A DNA stretch of 64,000 bases from UBA9214 sp963824045 (GCA_963824045.1 CAWGNW010000017.1:248001-312000), one strand, 5' to 3'. Positions 1 through 9,900 are shown, numbered from the stretch's first letter. Numbers and translations: made by a program. Notes: generated by a model not told the origin, from the sequence alone.

Positions 1-253
1 TCACGGAAACCACCTCGCGTATCTGGCTGCGTGTCAGACACAGGTAAAAGGCCGCTCCCAGAACCAGTATTTCCAGACCCGCAAATGGCAGTACGGTCCA
101 GAGACCATGCAGTGCAAATGCGATCCCGATTCCCAGGCAGACGATTGCTATCGCCGCATAAACCTGGACCGCCTGGCGCCATGACAGGGACTGATTGGGA
201 CGAATCACCCAGTGACAGTCCCGGCCCGCAGGATCACAGACAAGTTCCACCAC
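1..253 (-). CDS. DUF2244-type membrane protein (3' end outside window)
   Basis: Reading the minus strand from a GTG at 253 gives 84 residues before the window edge. The protein begins VVELVCDPAGRDCHWVIRPN and continues with a PNQSLSWRQ segment and two hydrophobic stretches separated by a short loop. This PN-(R/Q)SLSW-R pattern followed by two membrane spans is characteristic of the DUF2244 family, whose function is unknown; in many proteobacteria it sits near cytochrome c oxidase genes (family knowledge). The C-terminus is cut off. An upstream GTG near 329 is in frame and possible. The next gene on the same strand is bioD, with about 200 bases between. No clear ribosome binding site is visible, so the start is uncertain. 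Confidence 0.6.
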   Translation of the reverse strand, partial: MVELVCDPAGRDCHWVIRPNQSLSWRQAVQVYAAIAIVCLGIGIAFALHGLWTVLPFAGLEILVLGAAFYLCLTRSQIREVVSV

Positions 254-449
254 TGTTCTATTTTGACCCGTCGATCCCGGCCACCCTGATAAGGGGCGCG
301 TATGCAACTGCTGGCCCGGCACCCCGCAACAGTGCAGAACGTGCGCTGCCGGGATTTATGCCGAAAAAAAGTCCGCGCATTGTATCTGCACACTGCGGAA
401 GATTCAATTCAGACCGGAACTCATTTGCACGATGATTTCCTTTCCCTGC

Positions 450-1127
450 TCATGCCGGCAGCGACAAACACCTTGCCACCCTGCCGGGTTCAACGGGATC
501 CATGGCTGGCACCTCCCCCAGGAACCGGAATGAAAGCCTTGATTTCAATGTGTTAATGTTTTCCTCTGCATAATCGGCGCCCGGCGGAAGCCGGTTCGCG
601 ACCCAGCCGGCCGGGAAACAGCCGCTGGCCATGATGGATTCCGCCGTCAGCAGGGCATGGTTCAGACAGCCCAGGCGTATCCCGACGACCATGACAACCT
701 CCAGCCCGAGTACCCGCGCCAGGTCCGCCAGGGTGTCGTCATCATTCAGTGGCACCTGCCAGCCGCCAACCCCCTCGACCAGCACACAGTCGGCCTTGCC
801 TGCGATTTCGCTGCAGGCCGAGCGAATCGTGTCGAGCTCGATGGTCACACCCTCCCGGGCCGCGGCGATATGCGGTGCGACAGGCGGTTCGAAGGCATAG
901 GGATTGACCAGCGCATAGGGCAGAGCCACCGACGCCTGCCGCTGCAGCCGCAGGGCATCGTCGTTCACCAGGCCGGCAGGTCCACGCTCGCAGCCAGTGG
1001 CCACCGGCTTCATGGCGGCGACGGTTTTTCCCCTGGCCTGCAGGTGCGCCATCAGCCCGAGGGTAACGATCGTCTTGCCGACGCCGGTATCCGTGCCGGT
1101 GATGAAAAAACCGCTGCGACTAGTCAT
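450..1127 (-). CDS. bioD: Dethiobiotin synthetase BioD
   Basis: ATP-dependent dethiobiotin synthetase closes the ureido ring of 7,8-diaminopelargonate with CO2, the penultimate step of biotin synthesis, in the cytosol. The 225-residue protein starts MTSRSGFFITGTDTGVGKT, which is the family P-loop at residues 8-19, and has the conserved MKPVATGC segment and the VEGVGG substrate loop. I chose the ATG at 1127 because it places the P-loop at the usual distance from the start; the open frame continues upstream only over the end of bioC. The start codon overlaps the bioC stop by eight bases (ATGACTAG), which implies translational coupling in the operon bioB-F-H-C-D. The frame is intact and the length is normal. 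Confidence 0.95.
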   Translation of the reverse strand: MTSRSGFFITGTDTGVGKTIVTLGLMAHLQARGKTVAAMKPVATGCERGPAGLVNDDALRLQRQASVALPYALVNPYAFEPPVAPHIAAAREGVTIELDTIRSACSEIAGKADCVLVEGVGGWQVPLNDDDTLADLARVLGLEVVMVVGIRLGCLNHALLTAESIMASGCFPAGWVANRLPPGADYAEENINTLKSRLSFRFLGEVPAMDPVEPGRVARCLSLPA

Positions 1128-2011
1128 TGCCGGACGTGTCTGCGGATCCCTGCCGGCGCGACGGCGCAAATGGTACTGCAACGGCCGCGTTTTTTTGCTG
1201 CGGCGACCACGCATGGCCGTAGATCACTTCGTAGGTCGACGGCAGGACCCCGTCGCAGCGAAATGCCTCATAGGCCGTTGTGAATGCCTGAAAGCGGTGC
1301 TTTCCGGTCAGGCCGCGGGCGCGCCCGCGGGTGACGTTGTGCGCCCCGATATGTTTCAGGTCGAGCATCAGGGTGACCAGGTCACGGTAAGTCAGGGTGA
1401 GGCGTTCCGTGTCCATGACCGGCTCGGCCCAGCGACGCCAGCAGCAGCGCATCCCCCACGTCATGCATATCGATAAACGGATTCACGTGGGTGTAGCCGT
1501 CCACAGCACTCCAGCTGGCACGCAATTCCCCCAGCGTGTCCGGCCCCAGGGTGGTGAACATCAGCAAGCCGCCCGGTGCCAGCACGCGGCGCAATTCCCG
1601 CAGTGCCGCAGGCAGATCCACACACCATTGCAGCATCAGGTTGGAAAAGATGAAATCGAAACTGGCATCGGCGAACGGCAGCGCCTCGGCATCCCCGCAG
1701 ACGCAGCGCGGGGCGCGGCGCCACCAGCCGCCACGCGCGCGGGCCTGCTGCAGCATGGCTGGCGCGATATCCAGCGCGGTGACATCGGCCCTGCGATAAC
1801 GCCTGCCCAGCACCCGGGTAAACACCCCGGTACCCGCGCCCAGATCAAGGATCCGCCGCGGTTGCATGCGGATAAAATCCAGCCGTTCCACCAGCCGGCT
1901 GCCGACTTCATTCTGCAGGGCGGCTGCGGCATCGTAGGTCGCGGCGGCACGCTCGAAGGCACGCCGCGCCAGTGACTTGTCAAGCCAGTCGCGATCTTCA
2001 GGCACGGGCAT
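1120..2011 (-). CDS. bioC: Malonyl-ACP O-methyltransferase BioC (frameshifted)
   Basis: BioC is a SAM-dependent methyltransferase that methylates the free carboxyl of malonyl-ACP so that the fatty acid synthase can build the pimeloyl chain. The N-terminal frame (from ATG 2011) shows the SAM-binding motif LDLGAGTGVFTRVL, the CGDAEALPFAD segment and NLMLQWC. Near 1428 the frame breaks after DALLLASL; the C-terminal part (EPVMDTERLTLTY through YEVIYGHAW) continues in another frame to the TAG at 1120. Removing one C in the run around 1428 restores a full-length protein of about 296 residues, so this is probably an inserted base and not a true pseudogene. The start overlaps the end of bioH by 14 bases. 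Confidence 0.9.
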
Positions 2012-2799
2012 TCCCGGCTGTGTCCCGCAATTGCGGCTGCAGGAAAGTATGAACCAGGCTCGCCACGACCTGCGGCCTGGCGATAAAGGGGGCATGACCC
2101 GGCTCCGGCCACAATCTCGACGCCCGCGTTCGGCATGAGTGTGGCCGTTGCCCTGGCCGCGGCGCCCGGGACCAGGGTGTCGCGCTCGCCGGCCACCAAC
2201 AGCGCAGGACAGGCAACGGCGCCGATCCCTTCGCGCAGGTCGGTGTTGCGCAGGATATCCAGGCCTGCCCGCAGTGCATCCGGTACGGGTTCTCCTTTAG
2301 CCAGCAGCTGTGTCCGCAGCATCCGCAGCACCGCGCTGCCATTGTCACTGCCGCGCACCTGCAGGGCGAGAAAGCGGTTCAGTGTACGCAGGTAATCCTG
2401 CTGCAATTCAGCCGCGAAGGTGTCGAGCAACGCCGGCAACAGCGCGCACTGCCAGTCCGGGCGGCGCACGAAACAGGGCGTGCTCGCCAGCAACACCAGG
2501 GCGCGCACCCGGGCAGGCGCGAGCAGCGCGGCACGCAGCACGACCAGGCCACCCAGCGACCAGCCCAGCCAGGCAGCGGTCGCAGGTGCCGCTGCAAGTA
2601 CCGCAGCGGCCATGTCATCCAGCGCTTTTTCATCGGACCAGCCACTGTTGCCATGCCCCGGCAGGTCCACCCGCAGCACGCGAAAATACGGCTCCAGCAG
2701 CGGCACGAAACCGTCCCAGACTCCACCATGCAGACCCCATCCATGGATCAGCACGAGATCGGGGCCACTGCCACTGCTCTGTGTAAACAGTTTGCTCAT
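1998..2799 (-). CDS. bioH: Pimeloyl-ACP methyl ester esterase BioH (frameshifted)
   Basis: BioH is an alpha/beta hydrolase that removes the methyl group from pimeloyl-ACP methyl ester, ending the BioC-masked cycle. It starts MSKLFTQSSGSGPDLVLIHGWG at 2799 and shows the oxyanion HGWGLHG motif, the nucleophile elbow GWSLGGL, the acid region AGERDTLVP, and the catalytic histidine in GHAPFIARP. The last 33 residues lie in a second frame: near 2097 a GGG run probably carries one extra G, since removing it gives AGAGHAPFIARP in phase. Uncorrected, the first frame runs on through bioC and mimics a BioH-BioC fusion, which I reject. Start choice follows family N-termini; the Shine-Dalgarno sequence is weak. 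Confidence 0.9.
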
Positions 2800-2800
2800 A

Positions 2801-2829
2801 ATCAGGAAGGGGACAGATTTACCTTTCAG
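2801..2829. repeat. Single copy of a GGGGACAGATTT-type intergenic motif
   Basis: The 93-base gap between bioF and bioH contains AAGGGGACAGATTTACC at 2807-2823. It closely resembles the arms of the inverted repeat between bioB and bioF (AAGGGAACAGGTTT). Motifs of this type occur as dispersed intergenic repeats in many beta- and gammaproteobacteria (general knowledge); membership is inferred from similarity only. Confidence 0.4.
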
Positions 2830-2891
2830 TAGAACCCGTCCGGCTGCCCGTCCCTCCTCCGGCAATACAGGAAAAACAAAACGGTGCCCAC

Positions 2892-4067
2892 TCAGGCCTG
2901 CCCCGCAGGGTTCCCGGCAGCCAGCGTCTGTTCCAGCGCATCCAGCAGCCGGTCCACCTGCACCTCGCTGTGCGTCGCGGAAAAAGTGATCCGCAGCCGG
3001 GACGTGCCTTCCGGTACGGTAGGCGGGCGAATCGCGGTAATCAGGATACCCGCCTCGCGCAATGCCGCGCTCCAGCGCAGCGCATCTTCCGGGGTTCCTG
3101 CAATCACCGGCTGGATCGGCGTTGCCGAATCGCAGAGTTCCAGCCCAAGCCGTGCCGCACCGGCACGGAAGCGCCGCACCAGCAGCCGCAGGTGTGCACG
3201 GCGCCAGTCCTCCGACTCGACCAGCCGCAATGCCGCGAGCGTCGCCACCGCGATCGCCGGCGGCGGCGCCGTGGTATAGATCCAGGTGCGTGCTTCCTGT
3301 ATCAAAGTTTCAATCAGCTCATCGCTGCCGGCCACGAAGGCACCAAACGTCCCGAAGGCCTTGCCGAGCGTGCCTACAAGAATCGGTACCTGCTCCATCC
3401 CCAGGTCGCAAGCAGCCAGACTGCCACGGCCCTGCGGCCCGACGACACCGAGACCATGCGCGTCGTCCACCAGCAGCCAGGCTGTGTGTGCCGCGGCCGT
3501 TTCCGCCAGTGCCGGCAAGGGGGCGAGGTCACCGTCCATGCTGAAAACACCATCGGTAGCCACCACCTTGTCAGCGCTGGAGTCGGAGCCCAGGCATCGC
3601 GCCAGGTCGGCAACATCGGCATGCCGGTAACGCACCAGTCGCGCCCCGCTGAGGCGGGCGCCATCCAGCAAGGAGGCATGGTTCCCCCGGTCCTCGAAAA
3701 TCCGGTTACCGCGCCCGACCAGTGCCGCCAGCACCCCGAGGTTGGCCATGTAGCCGGTGGAAAACAGCAAGGCGCGCGGCCGCTGCACGAAATCCGCCAG
3801 CGCCTCTTCCAGTTCATGATGCGCACGGCTGTGCCCGGTTATCAGATGCGCCGCACCGCTCCCGGCGCCAAAGCGATCCAGCCCCTGGTGGAAGGCTGCG
3901 ACAACATCGGGATGGTTGGCCAGACCCAGGTAGTCGTTGCTGCAGAATGACAGGTATTCGCGCCCCTCCAGCCTGACGCTAACGCCTTGCGGCCCATCGA
4001 GAATCTGCCGGGTGCGATACAGGCGGCTTTTTTTGCGCGCCTGCAATATTGCCGAGAAATCCTTCAT
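2892..4067 (-). CDS. bioF: 8-amino-7-oxononanoate synthase BioF
   Basis: BioF is a PLP-dependent enzyme that condenses pimeloyl-ACP with L-alanine to give 7-keto-8-aminopelargonate. The 391-residue product begins MKDFSAILQARKKSRLYR and has the family landmarks SFCSNDYLGLANHP, GSGAAHLITGHS, LLVDDAHGLGVVG (the aspartate that contacts the PLP pyridine nitrogen) and the PLP lysine in GTLGKAFGTFGA. The open frame extends 12 residues upstream to 4103 (MENKPVPFYGSF), but that stretch lies in the repeat-containing spacer, so the ATG at 4067 is preferred. It is the second gene of the minus-strand biotin operon, and the frame is intact. Confidence 0.95.
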   Translation of the reverse strand: MKDFSAILQARKKSRLYRTRQILDGPQGVSVRLEGREYLSFCSNDYLGLANHPDVVAAFHQGLDRFGAGSGAAHLITGHSRAHHELEEALADFVQRPRALLFSTGYMANLGVLAALVGRGNRIFEDRGNHASLLDGARLSGARLVRYRHADVADLARCLGSDSSADKVVATDGVFSMDGDLAPLPALAETAAAHTAWLLVDDAHGLGVVGPQGRGSLAACDLGMEQVPILVGTLGKAFGTFGAFVAGSDELIETLIQEARTWIYTTAPPPAIAVATLAALRLVESEDWRRAHLRLLVRRFRAGAARLGLELCDSATPIQPVIAGTPEDALRWSAALREAGILITAIRPPTVPEGTSRLRITFSATHSEVQVDRLLDALEQTLAAGNPAGQA

Positions 4068-4080
4068 AAAAGAGCCATAA

Positions 4081-4143
4081 AAGGGAACAGGTTTGTTTTC
4101 CATCCCTTTATCCGGGAAAACCTGGAAATAAACCTGTTCCCTT
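4081..4143. repeat. Perfect 14-bp inverted repeat between bioB and bioF
   Basis: AAGGGAACAGGTTT (4081-4094) and AAACCTGTTCCCTT (4130-4143) are perfect reverse complements separated by 35 bases, and the spacer itself contains TTTTCC and GGAAAA arms. Each arm resembles the single motif at 2807. The arrangement looks like a paired REP/BIME-like element placed inside the operon just after bioB stops (4155 on the minus strand) and before bioF starts. It could stabilise or attenuate the message; there is no run of T typical of an intrinsic terminator. Confidence 0.6.
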
Positions 4144-4154
4144 CTTCCGTTTTG

Positions 4155-5135
4155 CTAGGCCGGGTGCAGGCCCAGCCTTGCAAACAGGGCATCATCCCCG
4201 GCGGTATCCGGGTTCCCGGTCGTCAGCAGCTTCTCGCCGTAGAAAATCGAGTTGGCGCCGGCCAGGAAACACAGCGCCTGCATTTCATCCGTCATTTCGC
4301 TGCGCCCCGCGGAGAGGCGCACATGGGAGCGCGGCATCAGGATACGCGCCACCGCGATGGTGCGCACGAATTCCAGCGGGTCGATGCCAGGCTGCTGTTC
4401 CAGCGGGGTGCCCGCCACCCTGACGAGCTGATTGATCGGTACGCTGCCCGGATGTTCCGGCAGGTTGGCCAGTTCACACAGCATCGATACCCGATCTGCA
4501 CGCTGCTCACCCAGGCCGACGATGCCGCCGCAGCAGACGTTGATACCGGCCTCGCGCACATGGGCCAGCGTCTCCAGCCGGTCCACAAAGGTACGCGTGG
4601 TGATAATCTCGCCGTAAAACTCCGGCGAGGTATCGAGGTTGTGGTTGTAGTAGTCGAGGCCTGCCAGCTGCAGCGCCTGTGCCTGCGTCGCATCCAGCAT
4701 GCCCAGGGTCGCGCAGGTTTCCAGCCCCTCGGCCCGCACCCGCTGCACCATTTCCAGTACCCGCTGGAAATTCCGGCCTTTCGGGTTGCGCCACGCGGCA
4801 CCCATGCAAAATCGCGTCGCGCCACTCTGTCTGGCGCTGCGTGCCGCCGCAACCACGACCTCTATGTCCATGACCGCCTCGGGTTCCAGGCCGGTGTCGT
4901 AGTGCACGCTTTGCGGGCAATAGCTGCAATCTTCCGGGCAGCCCCCGGTCTTGATGCTCAGCAGTGTGCTGATCTGTACTGCATTCGGGTCGAAATGCGT
5001 CCGGTGAACAGTCTGTGCCCTGAAGAGCAAGTCATTGAAGGGCAGGTTAAATAGCGCACCGACCTCGGTACGCGACCAGTCATGGCGCACACCGGAATCA
5101 GCCGCTTCCGACAGACAGGCTGTTTGTTCTTGCAT
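4155..5135 (-). CDS. bioB: Biotin synthase BioB
   Basis: BioB is a radical SAM enzyme that inserts sulfur into dethiobiotin, the last step of biotin synthesis. The 326-residue protein (ATG 5135) has the 4Fe-4S motif C-x3-C-x2-C at residues 66-73 (GGCPEDCSYCPQS), the YNHNLDTSPEFY segment, the CCGGIVGLGE motif and the arginine region RLSAGRSEM near the second cluster. The frame extends far upstream only because the antisense of comF happens to lack stops there; family N-termini support MQEQTACLSEAAD. It is the first gene of the minus-strand biotin operon and diverges from comF, so the operon promoter probably lies at 5136-5213. Confidence 0.97.
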   Translation of the reverse strand: MQEQTACLSEAADSGVRHDWSRTEVGALFNLPFNDLLFRAQTVHRTHFDPNAVQISTLLSIKTGGCPEDCSYCPQSVHYDTGLEPEAVMDIEVVVAAARSARQSGATRFCMGAAWRNPKGRNFQRVLEMVQRVRAEGLETCATLGMLDATQAQALQLAGLDYYNHNLDTSPEFYGEIITTRTFVDRLETLAHVREAGINVCCGGIVGLGEQRADRVSMLCELANLPEHPGSVPINQLVRVAGTPLEQQPGIDPLEFVRTIAVARILMPRSHVRLSAGRSEMTDEMQALCFLAGANSIFYGEKLLTTGNPDTAGDDALFARLGLHPA

Positions 5136-5213
5136 AGATTCAACCGGATACAGGTGGGCTTGGTCGTTGACTATGGCGATGATACCGCAACCTGTCAACC
5201 AGGGTATCTGGAT

Positions 5214-5942
5214 ATGGTTTACAACTATGCGACATGCCTTGCGAACCTTGCTGTTCCCGGCCATTGCCGGCTGTGCGGCGGCGCGATCCGGGGCGAACCC
5301 GAGCTGTGTCCTTCCTGCCGGCAAGATCTGCCCTGGCTGGATACCGCCTGCAGGCAGTGCGCCCATCCGCTGCATGCATCGCATGCGCACAGCCTGTGCG
5401 GCCACTGCCAGAAACAGCCACCCGCCTTTGACAGGACGACGGCCCTGTTCCATTACCGCCCGCCGGTCGATCACCTGATCAAGCGCTTCAAGTTCGCGGA
5501 GGAACTGCAGGCCGGCAGCCTGCTCTCCGGGCTGCTGGCGGCGCGGCTTGCCGAACGCGACGGCGACCTGCCCGGACTGCTCGTGCCGGTCCCGCTGCAC
5601 CCGGCGCGCCTGCGCAGCCGCGGCTTCAACCAGGCAACCGAAATTGCCCGGCATGTTGGCCGCGAACTGGAAATTCGCGATCGATCTACCGCCTGTGCCG
5701 GCGCAAGCGCAATACCCAGGCCCAGTCACTGCTGAGCCCAACTGCCCGGCGGCTCAACCTGCGCAATGCGTTTGCCGTGCAGCCGCCCGCCCGGGACATT
5801 GCATGTCGCCATTATCGATGACGTCATGACCACCGGCCATACCAGCAATGAGCTGGCACGCGCCCTAAAACAGGCCGGCGCGGTACGGGTGGAGGTCTGG
5901 GTGATCGCACGCGCCGGCGGCCAGGGTGCGATCAGCCGCTGA
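5214..5942 (+). CDS. comF: ComF family double zinc-ribbon phosphoribosyltransferase (two frameshifts)
   Basis: ComF-type proteins carry an N-terminal zinc ribbon and a C-terminal phosphoribosyltransferase fold; they are needed for DNA transformation in some bacteria, but their reaction is unknown. Visible are HCRLCGG, CPSCRQDLPW, CRQCAHPL and CGHCQ zinc-binding pairs, then FHYRPPVDHLIKRFKF, VPVPLHPARLRSRGFNQA and, in another frame, the PRPP-binding AIIDDVMTTGHTSNEL. The frame changes near 5678 and again near 5805; correcting both gives about 242 residues ending QGAISR at 5940. The ATG at 5214 (MVYNYATCLANLAVPGHC) is preferred because upstream frame is antisense to bioB. It converges on ubiA. 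Confidence 0.88.
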
Positions 5943-5958
5943 CGCCGGCGCAACCGGC

Positions 5959-6862
5959 TCAGCGCAGCATGTAGTCCAGCAGGATCCCGACAAAGACCGC
6001 GGCACCCAAGCCAGTTGTTGTTGAGGAACGCCCGGAAACAGGCTTCTCGTTCGCGAAACCGGATCAGGTACTGCTGGTAGCCGGCCAGTACGCAGCCGCA
6101 GCACACACGCCGAGGTAATAGATCCAGCCCAGTTCCGCCTGGTAGCCGATCATGAGCAGGCAAACCAGCAGCATGTACCTGGATAAGGCCGATGATCTGC
6201 CGGTCCGATTCACCAAACAGGATGGCGGTCGATTTCACGCCCAGGGCAATATCGTCCATACGATCGACCATGGCATACATGGTGTCGTAGGCCGTTGCCC
6301 ACAATATCGTGGCAACAAACATCAGCCAGGCGATTGGCGGGACGCTGTCCAGTTCGGCGGCAAAGGCCATCGGCACCGCCCAGCCGAACGCGGCGCCCAG
6401 GTAGACCTGCGGCAGGTAGGTAAAACGTTTCATGAAGGGATAGCTGACCGCCAGGAATGCGCCGACGATCGACAGCAGGATCGTAAGACGGTTCAGCTGC
6501 AGCACCAGCAGCAGGGCAGCCAGCGCCAGCAAGCCAAACAGGATTTTTGCCTCCCTGGTCGTGACGCGGCCTGCGGTCAGGGGCCGGTTCTGGGTGCGCG
6601 AGACATGACGGTCGATGTCCCGATCAGCATAATCATTGATGACACAACCCGCGGAACGCATCAGGATGACACCCAGCACGAAGATCAGCAGCACGTTCGG
6701 GATCAGGCTGACCCTTGCTGGCCACCAGCAGTGCCCAGAGTGCGGCCACAGCAGCAGGAAGATGCCGATCGGCTTGTCCAGCCGCATCAGGCTGACGTAG
6801 TCACGCAGGCGTTTCAGGTGTTGACGCCATGGCTGCCTGTATACGCTTGCCCGGTCACCCAT
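5959..6862 (-). CDS. ubiA: 4-hydroxybenzoate polyprenyltransferase UbiA (several indels)
   Basis: UbiA is an integral membrane prenyltransferase that attaches the polyprenyl tail to 4-hydroxybenzoate in ubiquinone synthesis. Starting at ATG 6862 (MGDRASVYRQPWRQ), the sequence has RLDKPIGIFLLLWP, the first aspartate-rich motif NDYADRDIDRHV, PLTAGRV, the second motif YDTMYAMVDRMDDIALGVKSTA and a GESDRQIIGL segment. Three stretches are out of phase: a compensating pair of indels around 6715-6765, one near 6160, and one near 6000, after which AVFVGILLDYMLR ends at the TGA at 5959. The pattern of conserved blocks in different frames argues for sequencing errors and not decay. It follows ubiC directly. 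Confidence 0.88.
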
Positions 6863-7408
6863 TGCAACGCGGCCGGTCACGGTCAGCGGCCGCTGGTCCG
6901 CGGCCTGCCGGCGACTGCCGCCGGGAAAATCCGGCAGGAAGATCTCACTGACCAGCAGCGGCTTGTCCGCCAGCCGGAATACCGTGCGCCGCCCCCATAT
7001 TTCCGCCGGGGCGGTGCCAGATGAAAGGTTGCCGCGGCATGCATGGCCTGCCCGGTGCCGAGTCCGTGCCAGCTCCACGCCACCGCGCTGCATGCCCGGA
7101 TCGGCAAACAGCATGCCGCCCAGCGGACGGGTACCGAGATGCGCCAGTCGCTGCAGCCGACCGCAAAGCGAACTGACCGGAATAACCGTGCGCGCATAGA
7201 TCCAGGCCTGCTCCCCGCACAGCAGGTGCACCTGCCGAATCAGCGCCCGCGAGCCGTGCGGCATTCCCAGCACCCGTGCTTCATCCTGGAACGGCTTGCC
7301 CCAGGACTGCGACAGCAGGCGCACCCGGAACCTTCCCGGACAGAGCTGCTGCAGCCGCAGGGTCAACGAGGCCGTATCCAGCAGCCAGCCGCGCAGGGCG
7401 CGCGGCAT
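6855..7408 (-). CDS. ubiC: Chorismate lyase UbiC
   Basis: UbiC converts chorismate to 4-hydroxybenzoate plus pyruvate, feeding UbiA. From the ATG at 7408 (MPRALRGWLLDTASLTLRL) the protein shows LSQSWGKPFQDEA, the RQVHLLCGEQAWIYARTVIPVSSL block, PLGGMLFADP, and the C-terminal WGRRTVFRLADKPLLVSEIFLP motif. As written, the frame runs on into UbiA without a stop. If one base is wrong near 6915, ubiC would end at a TGA overlapping the ubiA start (ATGGGTGA, 6855-6862), the usual coupled arrangement, and I use that end. A segment around 7020-7060 also looks locally out of phase. A true UbiC-UbiA fusion is less likely. Confidence 0.8.
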
Positions 7409-7599
7409 GGCAGCTACTTGAATAACGACTTTCTGGTTTCCAGCGTGCTGCCTGCATTTTTCTGGCAAGGATATTCAGGAAAATTCCTTCATAGGGTTTG
7501 CGGCGGCGGGATTATCGCACGATTTACCCCCGGGCGACCCTTGTTTGATACTGGCTGCGACCGCAGGCAGACACCCGACCAGGGATCAAATGGCGACAG

Positions 7600-9717
7600 C
7601 TAGACTTCGCCGTAATCCACAGCCTCCCCCAGCCAGCGCCGGATCAGCGGGGTGACGCGTTCCGGGTAATACTGCAACAGGTCACGCCCGCCCCGCTCCA
7701 CCGCCGCCAGCAGGGCCTCGTCGCGCAGCAGGTCGGCGATGTGAAACTGCATTTCACCTGTCTGGCGCGTTCCCAGCACCTCCCCGGGACCGCGCAATTC
7801 CATGTCACGACGCGCAATTTCAAAACCGTCCCCGGTTTCGCGCAATACTGCAAGACGCGCGCGCGCAGTTTCCGTCAACGGGGCCTGGTAGAGCAGTACA
7901 CAACTGCTGGTCTGGCTGCCGCGCCCGACGCGACCGCGCAGCTGGTGCAGTTGTGCGAGTCCGAGACGTTCCGGGTTTTCGATGATCATCAGGGTGGCAT
8001 TCGGCACATCGACGCCCACTTCGATGACGGTGGTCGCGACCAGCAGGTCGATATCGCCGGCCTTGAAGGCCGCCATCCGTGCTCCTTCTCCGCCGGTTTG
8101 CAGACGCCCGTGGACCAGCCCGATGCGCAGCTCCGGCAGGCACTCGGCGAGGTAGTCCGCCGTGTTCTCAGCCGCCTGGCACTGCAGCGTCTCGGACTCC
8201 TCGATCAGGGTGCAGACCCAGTACGCCTGCTGGCCGGCTGCACAGGCATTGCGCACGGACTGCATGACCTCCTCGCGCCGCTGCCTGGCTCAGGGCGACG
8301 GTCTTGACCGGCTGCCGGCCCGGTGGCAGTTCGTCGATGATCGACGTATCGAGATCGGCATAGACCGTCATGGCCAGGGTGCGGGGAATGGGTGTTGCCG
8401 TCATGACCAGCTGGTGCGGCCGCTGCCGCCTGGCTGCAGCCCTTGTCGCGCAGTGCCAGCCGCTGATGCACCCCGAAACGATGCTGTTCATCGATAATAA
8501 CCAGCCCGAGGCGTGCGAACTCGACTTCCGTCTGGAACAGGGCATGCGTACCCACGGCCACCTGGCCCGTACCGCTGCCGATGGCCTGCAGCGCAGCGTC
8601 ACGCGCCTTGCCCCTCGCCTTGCCCGCGTGCCAGACAACCGCGACACCGAGCGGCTCCAGCCAGGTCCGGAAACTGCGGTAATGCTGCTCGGCCAGCAGT
8701 TCCGTCGGCGCCATCAGGGCGACCTGGTACCCGGCCTGCACCGCGATCAGGGCTGCGCATGCCGCCACGACTGTCTTGCCGGAACCGACATCCCCCTGCA
8801 CCAGCCGCGCCATCGGGTGCCCGCGGGCCAGGTCATGCCGCAGTTCCCCGATAACGCGTGTCTGCGCAGTGGTCATTGCAAACGGCAGCGAATCAACAAA
8901 CTGCTCAAGCAGCGGCTGCCTGCCACCGAATACCGGCGCCGACAGGGATTGCAGCCGCTGCCGCACCCTGCTCAGGCTGAGGTGATGTGCAAGCAATTCT
9001 TCATAGGCGAGCCGCTGCTGCGCGGGATGATTACCCTGCGCCAGCAATTCCACCGGGGCACCGGGTGGCGGCCGGTGCACATAACGCAATGCTGCAGGCA
9101 AGGAGGTCAATTTCCAGGCTCGTACCAGTTCGGCGGGCAACCAGTCAACCAGTCCGCGGTGTGCCCGCCGGTGCATCCAGGTACTGCAGCGCCTGCTCCG
9201 CAAGGGCGCGCAGGGTGAGCTGGTGAATACCTTCCGTGGCCGGGTAGACGGGTGTCAGATGGTCCTCGGCAACTGCTGTATCGCCGGGATTCGTCAGCCG
9301 GTATTCGGGATGGATCATCTCAGGTGTGGCGCTGCCACCACGCACCTCCCCAAAGCAGCGAATCTCCCGGCCACGCTCAAAAGCGGCCTGCTGGGCAGCA
9401 TTGAAATGGAAAAACCGCAGCGTCAGCGCACCGGTACCATCACTGATTCGTACAAGCAGGGCCCGCCTGCGGCCGAAACGCACCTCGGCGAGGTCCACTA
9501 TTCCCTGTACTACGGCCTGGTCCCCGGGACGCAATGATCCCATCGGTGACACCCGGGTGCGGTCTTCATAGCGCAGCGGCAGATGAAACAGTACGTCCTG
9601 CACCGTGCGGATCCGCAGACGTTCCAGGCGCGTGGCGACGCGCGAGCCGACGCCCTTGAGTACCGTTACCGGTAGCGTGTCGAGCTTGTCGACTGTTTCA
9701 GACGGGTTCAATAGCAT
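7600..9717 (-). CDS. recG: ATP-dependent DNA helicase RecG (three frameshifts)
   Basis: RecG is a branch-migrating helicase that regresses stalled forks and processes recombination intermediates. The N-terminal frame (ATG 9717, MLLNPSETVDKL) holds the helix-hairpin-helix-like TVLKGVGSRVA and the wedge OB region. A second frame holds the Walker A GDVGSGKTVVA, TELLAEQHY, and the DEQHRFG box; a third holds TATPIPRTLAMTVYADLD; a fourth holds the C-terminal helicase half with VHGRL, TTVIEVGVDVPNA and QLRGRVGRG, ending at 7600. Breaks lie near 9168, 8440 and 8287, at G/C-rich runs. The corrected length is about 705 residues, normal for RecG. An alternative start is ATG 9747. Confidence 0.92.
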
Positions 9718-9900
9718 GCTTGTGGATGACAATTCGCTGCGCTGCATCAGCGACGGTGCAATATATCCCTTATCCCGGCTGCAATACGCACGAGCGACTG
9801 ATATTCATGCGTCACGTCCCTGCAGGCTGCCGTGGCCGCCGGCGGGGCCAGACACCAGCCGGGCCTGGTTTTCTGCCGCCCCGCGGCAGCGTGCCCTCGC

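Noticed and set aside
31..435. Plus-strand 134-codon frame at the left edge
   Set aside because: Low-complexity, proline/arginine-rich translation, antisense to the DUF2244 gene; no motif.
1636..2865. A 409-codon minus-strand frame that looks like a BioH-BioC fusion
   Set aside because: The BioH C-terminal residues with the catalytic histidine continue in another phase at 2097, and BioC has its own start at 2011; the fusion is a frameshift artefact.
5136..5741. Upstream extension of the bioB frame to 528 codons
   Set aside because: It is antisense to comF and has no family similarity; bioB homologues start at 5135.
9874..9890. CTGCCGC-CCC-GCGGCAG hairpin between ridA and recG
   Set aside because: No T run follows on either strand, so it is not called as a terminator.
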